IMG/VR virus record: IMGVR_UViG_3300050120_000152 | Location: 248,001 to 312,000 of that record | Strand: one strand, 5' to 3' | DNA from: a virus | Length of the DNA stretch: 64,000 nucleotides | Part shown: positions 52,435 through 61,365 of the stretch, one piece after another | Layout of the letters: each line of letters opens with the position of its first letter | Numbering within the stretch: position 1 is the first letter of the stretch | Translations under genes and position numbers: made by a program | The notes under the pieces: model-generated | What the model saw: only the letters and a program-made list of their open reading frames with translations | What the model was told of the DNA's origin: nothing | Database searches by the model: none

Positions 52435-54686
52435 AAACCCCCATTCGATTAATATCAATATCCTTACGTAACTTCTTATCTTATGGTAACGATATAACTA
52501 CTATAAATTTGGAATTTACCAACCCTACGTTAATTGTAGGACGAAATTTAGACTCCACTACAGAAGGTGAAATAGATTCGAATGGTGCAGGCAAGACTAC
52601 CATTGTAAACGCCCTCGCATGGTGCCTTTATGACACCCCCATCTCTGATATCCCTCAAGATGCTTTAATTAATTTTATCAATAAGAAAAATCTTGAAATA
52701 ACTGTGATTTTCCAAAAAGATGGATATTTTTATAAAATTGTTCGGTTTAGAAAACATAAGATTTTTGGTGGTGATGGCATTCGAATCTATAAGTCTGATA
52801 AATCCGATTTTACTGATCATGAAATGGACAAAGATAAGGACATTGCTCATAGTAGCATCGCACAAGCTAACAAGCAGTTGGTACAAATTATAGGAATGCC
52901 TTTTGAGATTTTTAGTCGTATCGTTATCTATAGTGCTGGTAGTCCATCATTCTTCAAGTTGAAAACTACTTCAGCGTCGAATGAACCAAATCAAACAGAT
53001 ATTATGGAAGAGTTGACTGGTCTTACAGACTTAAGTAAGAAAGCCGATTTGCTTAATGATCGAATGAAAATAAACAAAAAAGAAATTGAATCATTAAAAC
53101 GTATCCAAGAAGAATTAGATAATCAAAAAGCTCAATATGAAACCAAAATAAATTCCATAAAATCAAGAATAGATCATTGGGAATCAGTAAAGCGTACAGA
53201 TATAAAGAATTTACAGAATAAAATAGAAAATCTATCAACTGTTGATTATGACTATCAGAAAGAGTGTTTAGTGGAATATGCTAATATTCAAGTTTCTATG
53301 ACTAAAAATCAAAGTGAACTATCACTTAACAAAGTAAAGCGTCAAAATTTAGCACAATCATTGAATTCTTCGATTAAATGGGTTGAAGATCATGATATTA
53401 AGCTTGAACAAATTAATGAAAAATTGAAAAAATTTGAAAATATAGATTTTGATACGGAAGAAGCGTTACTGATCAATATTGACGAAAGTACAACAAATGT
53501 TAAAGTACAGCGGGATTTGATGTTTGCTGAATCTGCTATTATATCTAATAATAGTAAAAAAATGTCAAAGAACGCTCAAGACCTTGAACATTTGCAGGAT
53601 AATAAATGTCCATATTGCCTGCAACAATTTAAAGACGTTGCAACAAAAATTTTAGAATTAGAAGCAGACAATGGTAATCTCTACACCGATAATGTGAAAC
53701 GTGAATCAGTGGTAAAAAAATATGTTGCATCAATAGAAGCTCTTGATGATGTAATCAAGCAGGCTCGCTTGATATTATATTTTAAATCAATGAGCGAGTT
53801 GAATAATTCTAGATCATCATTACATTCATTAAACAAAGAACTAGAAATTGTATCAAGTCAAATTAATCCATATGCCGATATTAATGCCGATGCATTAAAG
53901 CTACAAATTTCAACCATGGATAGAGAAATAGATAAGCTTGATAGCACTAATTCAAAATTAATGAATAATTATAATATTTTGAAAACGGAATTGATCTATG
54001 ATAATGAAGCTACGCTACTACAGGATGTACATAATCTAGACACCAATAGAATTGATTTGTCAAAACTTGAATCATCAGTCAATCCTCATACTGAAACGTT
54101 GGCTGATATGAGTGATATGTCGTTTGATGATAATAATTATAAAAAAATTGAAGCTCTCGAAAACACCGTTCAGCATCAAATGCTTCTACATAAATTATTA
54201 ACCAAAAAAGATTCCTTTGTAAGAAAGAAATTATTGAGTAAAAGTTTAATTTTTTTGAATGAACAATTGAAAAAATATTTGGATCGTTTGGGGCTTCCAC
54301 ATAAGGTGACATTCGTAGAAGATATGACAGCATCTATCAGCCAATTTGGGAATACATTACGATTTGGCAATCTATCATCTGGGCAGCAGGCACGAGTGAA
54401 TATAGCTTTAGCATTCTCATTTAGAGATGTTCTACAGAAGAGATATGGTAAAATATCATTCTGTATTTTAGATGAATGCTTAGATACTGGGTTATCTACA
54501 GCTGGTGTTCAGAAGGCAGCTAAATTTATTAAATCTGTAGCAGTTACCGATAAACTATCTATGTTTATCATATCCCATAAAGATGAAGTAATAAACACGT
54601 TCCCTAACATTATGGAAATAGAATTAGAAGGTGGATTCTCACGGATACTGCCTTGCAAAATAGTAGACATAAAAAGTGCGGCTTAA
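52431..54686 (+). CDS. 46: Recombination endonuclease subunit gp46 (Rad50-like SMC ATPase)
   Basis: A 751 aa protein (T4 gp46 is 560 aa; the coiled coil here is longer). Walker A is SNGAGKTTIVNALAW near residue 45. A long coiled coil is split by a zinc hook, NKCPYCLQQF, near 395. The ABC signature is NLSSGQQARVNIALAF near 655, and Walker B is FCILDECLDTGL near 680, followed by a His switch in IISHKDEV. The protein pairs with gp47. A terminator directly follows the stop. Confidence 0.95.
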   Translation: MKTPIRLISISLRNFLSYGNDITTINLEFTNPTLIVGRNLDSTTEGEIDSNGAGKTTIVNALAWCLYDTPISDIPQDALINFINKKNLEITVIFQKDGYFYKIVRFRKHKIFGGDGIRIYKSDKSDFTDHEMDKDKDIAHSSIAQANKQLVQIIGMPFEIFSRIVIYSAGSPSFFKLKTTSASNEPNQTDIMEELTGLTDLSKKADLLNDRMKINKKEIESLKRIQEELDNQKAQYETKINSIKSRIDHWESVKRTDIKNLQNKIENLSTVDYDYQKECLVEYANIQVSMTKNQSELSLNKVKRQNLAQSLNSSIKWVEDHDIKLEQINEKLKKFENIDFDTEEALLINIDESTTNVKVQRDLMFAESAIISNNSKKMSKNAQDLEHLQDNKCPYCLQQFKDVATKILELEADNGNLYTDNVKRESVVKKYVASIEALDDVIKQARLILYFKSMSELNNSRSSLHSLNKELEIVSSQINPYADINADALKLQISTMDREIDKLDSTNSKLMNNYNILKTELIYDNEATLLQDVHNLDTNRIDLSKLESSVNPHTETLADMSDMSFDDNNYKKIEALENTVQHQMLLHKLLTKKDSFVRKKLLSKSLIFLNEQLKKYLDRLGLPHKVTFVEDMTASISQFGNTLRFGNLSSGQQARVNIALAFSFRDVLQKRYGKISFCILDECLDTGLSTAGVQKAAKFIKSVAVTDKLSMFIISHKDEVINTFPNIMEIELEGGFSRILPCKIVDIKSAA

Positions 54687-54700
54687 AGCCGCATTTTTTT
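54671..54700 (+). terminator. Rho-independent terminator after gene 46
   Basis: Stem TGCGGCT/AGCCGCA (7 bp, 3-nt loop) followed by seven T. An A tract on the other side also allows termination of the convergent gene 55. Confidence 0.85.
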
Positions 54701-54704
54701 CATA

Positions 54705-55220
54705 TTAACCCTCTTCCGGCCCTGCCGAAGCTACGCTTACATCGTAGGTGGGATCAAAACTCACATCCTGTACAGAATCATTTGAGGATACATGACTATC
54801 AAAATCATCGTGCCCATTACGATCCAAGAATGAGAATGACGGATTTTCTCCATGAGATATTAAAATTTCATCACGAATATCACGTTGCTTTCTTTCAAGA
54901 TTATCAAATTGAAAAAACGCATGTTTTATGGTTTGAGTAAAATATGCGAATGGGTTATCATATTTTTCAGCATTAAACCCTCGCCATACCTTAACAATGG
55001 TCAATAATGCAAAAGCTTGCATATCGTCATTATATGTATAATTAGAAAATCTACCTTTCATAGCGAACCGATGAGTTAATAACATTAACATTTTGGTTAA
55101 CTCATTTGTCATCTTATTTTGCTCATTACTTAATCGCAATTCTTTAAGTAAATCTGCATTGTTAATATAATTTTTCTTCTTTTTCGGTTTTACTTCGAAA
55201 TTGCTAGGAGTTTCAGTCAT
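54705..55220 (-). CDS. 55: Late-transcription sigma factor gp55-like
   Basis: A 171 aa protein, near T4 gp55 (185 aa). It parallels gp55 in KKKKNYINNADLLKEL at the N-terminus, MLMLLTHRFAMKGRFSNYTY in the middle, and the sigma region-2-like DDMQAFALLTIVKVWRGFN, NPFAYFTQTIKHAFFQFDNLERK. It directs host RNA polymerase to TATAAATA promoters, which are abundant here. The C-terminus is acidic and Ser/Asp-rich. It is alone on the minus strand, with its own sigma70-like promoter inside a 14-bp inverted repeat. Confidence 0.85.
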   Translation of the reverse strand: MTETPSNFEVKPKKKKNYINNADLLKELRLSNEQNKMTNELTKMLMLLTHRFAMKGRFSNYTYNDDMQAFALLTIVKVWRGFNAEKYDNPFAYFTQTIKHAFFQFDNLERKQRDIRDEILISHGENPSFSFLDRNGHDDFDSHVSSNDSVQDVSFDPTYDVSVASAGPEEG

Positions 55221-55237
55221 TTATTGTTCTCTTTTTT

Positions 55238-55296
55238 AAACTTATATAAAAGATTAACATAACGTGAATGATATGTCAAATATTTTATATAAGTTT
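55238..55296. repeat. 14-bp inverted repeat flanking the gene 55 promoter
   Basis: Perfect arms AAACTTATATAAAA (55238-55251) and TTTTATATAAGTTT (55283-55296), 31 bp apart. The -10 adjoins one arm and the -35 lies in the loop, so the arrangement looks like paired operator half-sites between gene 55 and the tape measure gene. Confidence 0.6.
55251..55279 (-). promoter_or_regulatory. Sigma70-like promoter for gene 55
   Basis: On the minus strand TTGACA (55274-55279), 17 bp, then TAATCT (55251-55256) with an extended-minus-10 TG. The -35 is perfect and the -10 weak. Confidence 0.5.
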
Positions 55297-55299
55297 ATG

Positions 55300-55307
55300 G
55301 ATAAATA
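55300..55307 (+). promoter_or_regulatory. Late promoter candidate, GATAAATA
   Basis: GATAAATA on the plus strand, 29 nt before the ATG at 55337. Confidence 0.42.
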
Positions 55308-55336
55308 TCACATATATTTCGGATATTTAGAACAAT

Positions 55337-58249
55337 ATGGCAGATTTAACTCCAGCGCAAGCAAAACAGCTTGGTCAATTATTACAACAAGTGATGGGTG
55401 GTTCAGGATTCGCTGGCTTCGGCGGTAATGCGAAAAGTTCAGCTATGCACAAATATGATAATGATGAAGGTGGCGGCGTTGACTTCACTAAAATGAAGAA
55501 TATTATTAAAAATAATAGTGATCTTGCCACACAAATGGGCGCAACCTATAAAGACCTTAATGCGAGAGGTAAAACTGTAGCAGGATTGTATAAAACATTA
55601 GAGGAAGCTACTAGATCACAGGGTAATATTCAGCGTAAAGCTGCTCAAAGTATGGCCGATATGATCGAAAAAACCAACGATGCCGCCAAAAAGTTAGAAC
55701 AAATTACTAGAATAGCAAGTAAAGCCAGTGAGAATCTATCTAGAAGTGAAAAAGTATTTGCTCAGCTTGATAAGATTGCAGCCGAACGCAAAAAATTAAA
55801 AACGATTATAACTAAACGTAGAAATAAGGGAGAATCGACTACTAGTTATGAGAATGAATTAAACACACATAACAAAGAGAATGCAACTAAGGAAAAAAAT
55901 CTTAGAGGGGAAGCCGATAAAATAATTAATAGTTTCAAATTATTAAATAAAGTTACAGGAACTCTTTCGGCTGGACAGGTTAAACAGTTATCAAGATTTG
56001 CAAAAATGACTGCTAATCAACGTAACAAGTCTGGTGTATTTGATACGGTAAGAAAAAGTGTAGAAGGTTTAGATGGGTCTACTAAAATTGCGGCTAATCA
56101 TATAATTACTAATTCGAAGGTTGCTGGCGAATCGTTGAAAGCTGCTGGACAAAGTGCAGTTGCATTTGGAAAAGTTTTGTTAACTATGATTCCCGGCATA
56201 TATGCCGGGCTTAAAGCCAATCAGAAATATAATGTAAAATCTTATAATCCTTTAGAATCTGGCTTAAGGGGTATGAGTGAGCAAGAGCGCGCTCAAGCTA
56301 TAGGCGAAAACCGAATTGGGTTGCGCGGCCTCGGCAGTGGAAATGAGGAGAAGGGGTTTACTAATACTAAGGCATTACAAGAAACTGCGCATATTTTTGG
56401 TGTGACTGGCGCAGCAGCATTGCAAAAAGCATTTGATTATCAGAAAATATCAATGGGGATGGGAGTTTCTACTAGTAATGTCAAAGCACAGCAACAACAA
56501 ATGTCGCAGATGCACGCTATGTCTAAAGCCGTTGGCAGCACTGACGAAGAGTTACAAGATTTTTATGCAACATTGAAAGATACCGGACAGCTTGCTGGTA
56601 TGAGTGCAAACATGTCTGAAAAGAATGATAAAGATCGCTCACAAGCAATAAATCAAGAAATTTTTCAACGTTTAGCATTGAATAAAGCTATGGGCATCAG
56701 TGTAGATATGTTAAAACGTCAGGCACAAGATGCCGTAAATTCAAGATATGCCGGATTAGCCAATTCTATAAAATCTGGATTGGGTGAACAGTTAAAAATT
56801 AAACAATATAATAAAGATAATCCTAATGATCAGATAAATCCGGCAGATAGCAAAAGAATGCAACAAATTAAAGCTGCTGGCGTTGGAGGAACTTCCCCAG
56901 AGGATCAGGCTTGGTATAATGCCAATGAATTAAAGATAGGCACATTCAGAACGGCTAAATTGGCCAAGGATCAGCGGGATTATCCACACGGTGGTAAAGA
57001 ATTTACGAAAGATTTAGTACAAAATCAGTATATGGGTGCACTTAACCCAAACCTTGCACAGGAAGATAAAGATTTTGCTAATGCTCAACAACAAGGTCAA
57101 GCACAAGGTAAAGATGCAGTACAAGGAGATTTCAGTAAAGTCATTCAGGATGCATCAACAAGTTTAAATGGCCCTACGGGGTTAACTGGTGCGGCAATGG
57201 ATGCAGCTCAAGCATTGGAAGGGTTAGCAAAATCTCCGCTCGGCGGTAGTGGTGGGGTGGCATCCTATATCGAAGGTGCTATTGCCGCTAAAGTTGGTGG
57301 CATGGTCACTAAATGGGGGGCCGGACAAATAGCTAAAAAATTAGGAACTAATGCGCTAGGAAAGGCTGCGGCAGATGTTGCAGAACATGGTGTTGCTGGT
57401 GCTCTATTGAAACATGCTGCCGGATATGTAGCCAGTAAAACTCCTGAGTCTATATTGGGTAAGGTTGCAGGGGGTGTTGCTGGTAAATTTGCAACCGGAG
57501 CTGCAGGGAATGTAGCTAGAGCAGGATTATTTAGTGGAATTGGTCGAGGATTACTTAAAACTGGGCTACGTGGGGGCGCTGGTGCATTGGGCGCATATGG
57601 GATAAATTCATTATTTGGTGGTGCAGATACTCTTTCAGAAGGTAATAAAGATTTAGGTTCCCGTATGTTGCGTGGCGGTGATGAAGTAGCTGACTGGGCT
57701 ATGGCAAGCGGTTGGAAACCCGCACAAGGAGTAGGATTAGCCTATAAAGGTGGGGTACGTACTGGTAATGCCATCCATAATTTTGGCTCCAAGTTTGACG
57801 GATATAAGGATTTTACTGATACGCTATTTGGATCAACTGTTGGTGGCGTTCAAGCGTTAATGGGTGGTGATAAGAGCGGATGGCATCAAGCAGAAAAGAG
57901 TGCTAATGAGTTAGCAGGAAAGCTTGGTCTTGGATATAATGATGATTCATTTCATTATAATGGTAAATCAGTAGATTCAGGAATATCTATTCCGGCTGAT
58001 GTAGCAGCATCAAAAATTAGTGATCTTACCAAACAATCGCTTGATGATGCCAATGATCCGGTAGCATTAGCTCGTGATCAAGAAACTATAAAAGTATTAA
58101 AAGCTATTGCCAAAGCTACTACCGAATCAAATGATAGAGATAAATCTAAAGATTTAACCCCAGAAACCCCTGATAATGTTAAAGGCTCGGGTTTCGCAGG
58201 TTATAATGGTCACTTGAATCAAGTCCATGCTGGCGCGTTCACTCGCTGA
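55337..58249 (+). CDS. Tail tape measure-like protein (970 aa)
   Basis: The sequence suggests a tape measure: a long helical N-terminal half (about 50-270) with heptad-like Lys/Glu/Ala/Leu, one hydrophobic stretch (about 275-295, VLLTMIPGIYAGL), a second Gln/Ala-rich helical region, and a Gly/Ala-rich hydrophobic section (about 635-770). The motif GSGFAG appears near both ends (about residue 22 and about 950). At roughly 0.15 nm per residue it would set a tail of about 145 nm, longer than T4 (gp29, 590 aa). It lies downstream of a late box and upstream of the portal gene. There is no peptidase motif. The call rests on composition and size. Confidence 0.55.
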   Translation: MADLTPAQAKQLGQLLQQVMGGSGFAGFGGNAKSSAMHKYDNDEGGGVDFTKMKNIIKNNSDLATQMGATYKDLNARGKTVAGLYKTLEEATRSQGNIQRKAAQSMADMIEKTNDAAKKLEQITRIASKASENLSRSEKVFAQLDKIAAERKKLKTIITKRRNKGESTTSYENELNTHNKENATKEKNLRGEADKIINSFKLLNKVTGTLSAGQVKQLSRFAKMTANQRNKSGVFDTVRKSVEGLDGSTKIAANHIITNSKVAGESLKAAGQSAVAFGKVLLTMIPGIYAGLKANQKYNVKSYNPLESGLRGMSEQERAQAIGENRIGLRGLGSGNEEKGFTNTKALQETAHIFGVTGAAALQKAFDYQKISMGMGVSTSNVKAQQQQMSQMHAMSKAVGSTDEELQDFYATLKDTGQLAGMSANMSEKNDKDRSQAINQEIFQRLALNKAMGISVDMLKRQAQDAVNSRYAGLANSIKSGLGEQLKIKQYNKDNPNDQINPADSKRMQQIKAAGVGGTSPEDQAWYNANELKIGTFRTAKLAKDQRDYPHGGKEFTKDLVQNQYMGALNPNLAQEDKDFANAQQQGQAQGKDAVQGDFSKVIQDASTSLNGPTGLTGAAMDAAQALEGLAKSPLGGSGGVASYIEGAIAAKVGGMVTKWGAGQIAKKLGTNALGKAAADVAEHGVAGALLKHAAGYVASKTPESILGKVAGGVAGKFATGAAGNVARAGLFSGIGRGLLKTGLRGGAGALGAYGINSLFGGADTLSEGNKDLGSRMLRGGDEVADWAMASGWKPAQGVGLAYKGGVRTGNAIHNFGSKFDGYKDFTDTLFGSTVGGVQALMGGDKSGWHQAEKSANELAGKLGLGYNDDSFHYNGKSVDSGISIPADVAASKISDLTKQSLDDANDPVALARDQETIKVLKAIAKATTESNDRDKSKDLTPETPDNVKGSGFAGYNGHLNQVHAGAFTR
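56192..56209. repeat. 18-bp perfect palindrome inside the tape measure gene
   Basis: CCCGGCATATATGCCGGG, GC-rich against an AT-rich background. Confidence 0.5.
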
Positions 58250-58267
58250 CTATAGATACAATTAACA

Positions 58268-58275
58268 TATAAATA
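58268..58275 (+). promoter_or_regulatory. Late promoter, TATAAATA (portal)
   Basis: Exact TATAAATA on the plus strand, 22 nt before the portal ATG. Confidence 0.72.
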
Positions 58276-58297
58276 CTAAAATCGAAGAGATTGTACC

Positions 58298-60025
58298 ATG
58301 GCTAATCCAGAAAATGGAAAATTAACTAAAATATACAAAATCATAACACCGGAATCGCCGAGAACCAGCGTCACGGATAGTCAAGATTTAGCCGGTAATT
58401 ATGGGTTGTATGGTAATTATAGTTTTATGAACAAGTTGATGCAAGGCAGTTCTATGCGCTTGCAACGATATCGCGAATACGACATGATGGATGAAGATAC
58501 TGATGTGAGTAGAGCATTGGATATCATTGCCGAAGAAATTGTAGGTAATAACCCAAAATCAGATTTACCATTAATATTAAAAATTACTGCTGGCGAAGAA
58601 CAGCAAGTTAATTCTCGTACTGTAGTCACATTAAAGGCAGCATTAAATACATGGTGTAATATCCATAGATGGAATCGTAGACTTTATACTACTGTAAGAA
58701 ATACAATTAAATATGGTGATACATTCTTTTTTAGAAATGAAAAACCAAACCTACCTAATAAATATGTCAATCCTAAACACGTTATAGGTGCAGTTGTAAC
58801 AAAAACCGATGTTAATGATGTTAAAGGATGGCAAATTCAAACTGATTATGACAAAGCATCCCAAAATATAAACTTTGCCATTACAGGAAATTCTTCACAA
58901 ACTTATAATGTGGAAAACTACACCCCTGAAGAAGTTATACGATTTGGTTTGCATGATGATATGAGTGATGAAGCCCCATTTAGTCAATCTATTCTTAAAG
59001 CAGCATACAAAATTTTCAAACAAAAGCAGATGCTGGAAGATTCTTTATTAATTTATAGAATACAACGCGCACCAGAAAAACGAGTATTCAAGCTTGAAAT
59101 TGGTAATACACCACCACATCTAAAATCACAAATTTTAGAAAATGCTAAGAATGAAATCAAGCAACGTAAAATACCAACTCCTTATGGTGGTGGTAATCAG
59201 GTAGAATCCATTTATTCACCAATGTCAATGAATGAAGATTTCTTTTTTACAATGAAGAATGGTGTTGGGTCTACTGTAGAAACCTTACCGGGTGGTCAGA
59301 ATCTTGGTCAGCTTGACGATCTTAATTATTTCTATAGCAAAATGTGGAGAGCTTTAAGAATCCCTCAATCCTATATGGACAATGGAGTCGAAGGTGGCAC
59401 GCCATTCAATGATGGTAAGGTTGGCATAGCCTATCAACAGGAAATCAAATTTACGCTTTATATTGAGTCATTACAAGTACATTTTGAAGATATTCTTGAT
59501 AGAGAATTTAAAAAATTCTTACGTGATCAAAAAATAAATATTGATCCAACTATTTTTAAAGTTGTATTACCTGAACCATCAAATTTCAAAAAGTCTCGTG
59601 ATAATGAAATTGACCAAACATTAGTAGCTTTAGCAACATCTGCTGGTGCTATTGATTGGTTATCTAAGAGATATATCGCTATACATTATCTACAGATGAC
59701 TAAGGCCGATCTTCTTATTAATGAACGACAGAAAGCTGAAGAATTGGGTCTTGACCCTAATGATACTATTAAGAATATGGCTAAAATATATTCACCTGAG
59801 AATGCCGATTCTGGTGGTTATGATGGTGGTATGACTGGTGGTAGTGGAGGATCATCAGATTTAAGTGGTATGCCAGCTGATGATATAGGCGGGGATGATG
59901 ATGGTGCTGATACTGGCGAAGCTGGTACAGGTGAAGAAAATGCTAAAGGTAGTGCTAATAATGGTGCAGAAACAGGTGGAAATGCTTCAAAAGGACAAAA
60001 TCCTCCTAAGAATGGCAAAACATAA
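58298..60025 (+). CDS. 20: Portal protein (gp20-like)
   Basis: A 575 aa protein (T4 gp20 is 524 aa). It shows the gp20 run MQGSSMRLQRYREYDMMDED, then VSRALDIIAEEI, YGDTFFFRNEKP, then SPMSMNEDFFFTMKNGVGS, VETLPGGQNLGQLDDLNYF and KMWRALRIPQSYM. These belong to the clip, stem and tunnel regions of T4-type portals. Twelve copies form the DNA-entry vertex and start prohead assembly. The last 75 residues are a Gly/Asp/Ala-rich disordered tail not typical of T4. It heads the late head-gene run. Confidence 0.93.
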   Translation: MANPENGKLTKIYKIITPESPRTSVTDSQDLAGNYGLYGNYSFMNKLMQGSSMRLQRYREYDMMDEDTDVSRALDIIAEEIVGNNPKSDLPLILKITAGEEQQVNSRTVVTLKAALNTWCNIHRWNRRLYTTVRNTIKYGDTFFFRNEKPNLPNKYVNPKHVIGAVVTKTDVNDVKGWQIQTDYDKASQNINFAITGNSSQTYNVENYTPEEVIRFGLHDDMSDEAPFSQSILKAAYKIFKQKQMLEDSLLIYRIQRAPEKRVFKLEIGNTPPHLKSQILENAKNEIKQRKIPTPYGGGNQVESIYSPMSMNEDFFFTMKNGVGSTVETLPGGQNLGQLDDLNYFYSKMWRALRIPQSYMDNGVEGGTPFNDGKVGIAYQQEIKFTLYIESLQVHFEDILDREFKKFLRDQKINIDPTIFKVVLPEPSNFKKSRDNEIDQTLVALATSAGAIDWLSKRYIAIHYLQMTKADLLINERQKAEELGLDPNDTIKNMAKIYSPENADSGGYDGGMTGGSGGSSDLSGMPADDIGGDDDGADTGEAGTGEENAKGSANNGAETGGNASKGQNPPKNGKT

Positions 60026-60031
60026 TAAATA
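60024..60031 (+). promoter_or_regulatory. Late promoter candidate, AATAAATA
   Basis: AATAAATA on the plus strand, 23 nt before the ATG at 60055. Confidence 0.38.
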
Positions 60032-60054
60032 ATAATTACCGAAAGGATGGATTG

Positions 60055-60342
60055 ATGGAATCGAAAGAATATTTAAAGCAAGTAGTTAATGCATTGGTTA
60101 ACGGCAATGAAACCGAAGCCAAAGAGATTCATCATGCCTATGTTGAGCAGAAATCTCAAGAATTACTTAAAGAAGATAAAATTTCTTTAAAAGGTGCTGT
60201 AGATTTTATCAAAAAAACAAAAGCTGCTATTGCAGCATGTGATCCAAAAGACATTGAAAAATTAAAAGAATTACGTCATACATTATCATCGGCTGAAGAA
60301 CAGTTTGAGAATGATGAAAATGAAAATGAGTTTGATAAATGA
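60055..60342 (+). CDS. 67: Prohead core protein gp67-like
   Basis: A 95 aa protein from the ATG at 60055, with GAAAGGA 8 nt upstream; the TTG one codon earlier is unlikely. The N-terminal helix VVNALVNGNETEAKEIHHAY followed by VEQKSQELLKEDKISL resembles the T4 gp67 sequence with its EAIKSNDLVAARKLF and IDLIKEEKIAI stretches. The rest is charged and helical with an acidic end. In T4, gp67 is part of the prohead core and is cut by gp21 into packaged peptides. Order portal then 67 is as in T4. Confidence 0.72.
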   Translation: MESKEYLKQVVNALVNGNETEAKEIHHAYVEQKSQELLKEDKISLKGAVDFIKKTKAAIAACDPKDIEKLKELRHTLSSAEEQFENDENENEFDK

Positions 60343-60608
60343 AAATTCAAGATGTGCTATCCGAGAAGTTTGATCCGAGTGATAGAGACTATCACAAACA
60401 GACGGTGGCAGTGAAAAATAGTTCAACTGCAAAATTACCAAATGCATTTGTAAATAAACATATTACCCCGGTAGCATATCGTAATGGTAATTCTGTGAAT
60501 GATGAAATTGGATTAGATTTTACCAGCCACGATTACACCAAGGATGAACCCATTGCCAAGGATGGCAAACCTAAAAAGAAAAAAGTAAAGGAAGATAGTG
60601 AGTCATGA
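60339..60608 (+). CDS. Putative internal/core head protein with MKIQDVLSE leader
   Basis: An 89 aa basic protein with no recognised family. It starts MKIQDVLSE-KF, a short amphipathic peptide ending L-x-E, as in T4 capsid-targeting sequences, and almost the same as MKIQNVLTE of the protein at 62386. The body is Lys/Asp/Asn-rich with a Lys-rich C-terminus (KPKKKKVKE), suited to packing with DNA. It overlaps its neighbours by 4 bp on both sides within the head operon, which supports a head role. Confidence 0.6.
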   Translation: MKIQDVLSEKFDPSDRDYHKQTVAVKNSSTAKLPNAFVNKHITPVAYRNGNSVNDEIGLDFTSHDYTKDEPIAKDGKPKKKKVKEDSES

Positions 60609-60799
60609 AAATTGGAAGTTTTAAAGAATATAGAAATTCAATAAAAGGTTCACCATATCATTACTTGGAAACCAATACAACAGAATTTGAACAAGCAGAA
60701 ATAAAGGATGGGTTAGCACCATCCGAAGACGAAAAAGATATCGAAAATAAGAAATCCTTATTACAATATTTATTATATGCTAATGCAGCCAACCAATAA
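60605..60799 (+). CDS. Small putative core head protein, 64 aa
   Basis: A short charged protein starting MKIGSFKEYRNSI, which shares SFK-x-Y with the targeting peptides MSFKKYLQE and LSFKKYLIE, though no clear L-x-E cut site follows. It has an acidic middle and a hydrophobic helix at the end (LLQYLLYANAA). It is overlapped by the preceding gene (ATGA) and followed 14 bp later by the next core gene. Position within 20-67-...-21 suggests a role in the prohead core. Confidence 0.55.
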   Translation: MKIGSFKEYRNSIKGSPYHYLETNTTEFEQAEIKDGLAPSEDEKDIENKKSLLQYLLYANAANQ

Positions 60800-60813
60800 T
60801 TGAGGAATACAAT

Positions 60814-61365
60814 ATGAGTATGCAAGACGATCTAAAAACAGTATTTGATAGTGTAGTCAAGAAAGATGATGATGCAGCTTCTGCTGCATTCAGCGCCTAT
60901 ATTGATCAAAAATCTGTAGAAGTATTAAAAGGTTTAACTGAAGCAAAATTTAAATCACCCATTCAAATCAAGGGTAATGATGTATTCGTCAACGGTAAAA
61001 AGGTGGGTGGCGTCAAGCATAATGCTGAGGAAAATAAGGGATTGGAATATACCCCTACAGATGGTGAAAAACAGAAGTTTCCTAAGTTAGGCGATCTATA
61101 TACTCATTTGGGTAAAGAACATAAATTGAGTGAAAGCGCAACCGATTTGAAAGGTATTGTTAAAGATTATGAATCTGAAGTACAATCATTACCAAACCGT
61201 CCTAAGTTGTCTAAACTTAAAGCATTTAGTTCAGCTAAGGGCGCAGGTTTGGATGCCGATGGTGATCATGATGGCGAAGAAGATGGTGCAAGTGCTGATG
61301 CTAAGCGTGAAGCGCCTATCAAGAAATTAGTTGCAAAAGTAGACGCAGAGAAGAAGGTTAAGTAA
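60814..61365 (+). CDS. Second gp67-type prohead core protein (gp68 position)
   Basis: A 183 aa protein. Residues 1-42 repeat the gp67-type helix pair (DDLKTVFDSVVKKDDDAASA, FSAYIDQKSVEVLKGLTE), so it is probably a paralogue of the 60055 gene with a longer body. LTE-AKF at about 41-43 could be a gp21 cut. The rest is Lys/Asp/Gly-rich, with an acidic DGDHDGEEDG stretch near 150 and a basic end. It takes the place of gene 68 just before the protease gene. TGAGGA precedes its start, and its stop overlaps the protease ATG by one base. Confidence 0.6.
   Translation: MSMQDDLKTVFDSVVKKDDDAASAAFSAYIDQKSVEVLKGLTEAKFKSPIQIKGNDVFVNGKKVGGVKHNAEENKGLEYTPTDGEKQKFPKLGDLYTHLGKEHKLSESATDLKGIVKDYESEVQSLPNRPKLSKLKAFSSAKGAGLDADGDHDGEEDGASADAKREAPIKKLVAKVDAEKKVK

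Noticed and set aside
54653-54940. 95-codon plus-strand frame after gene 46
   Set aside because: It runs through the terminator and is antisense to gene 55; no start signal.
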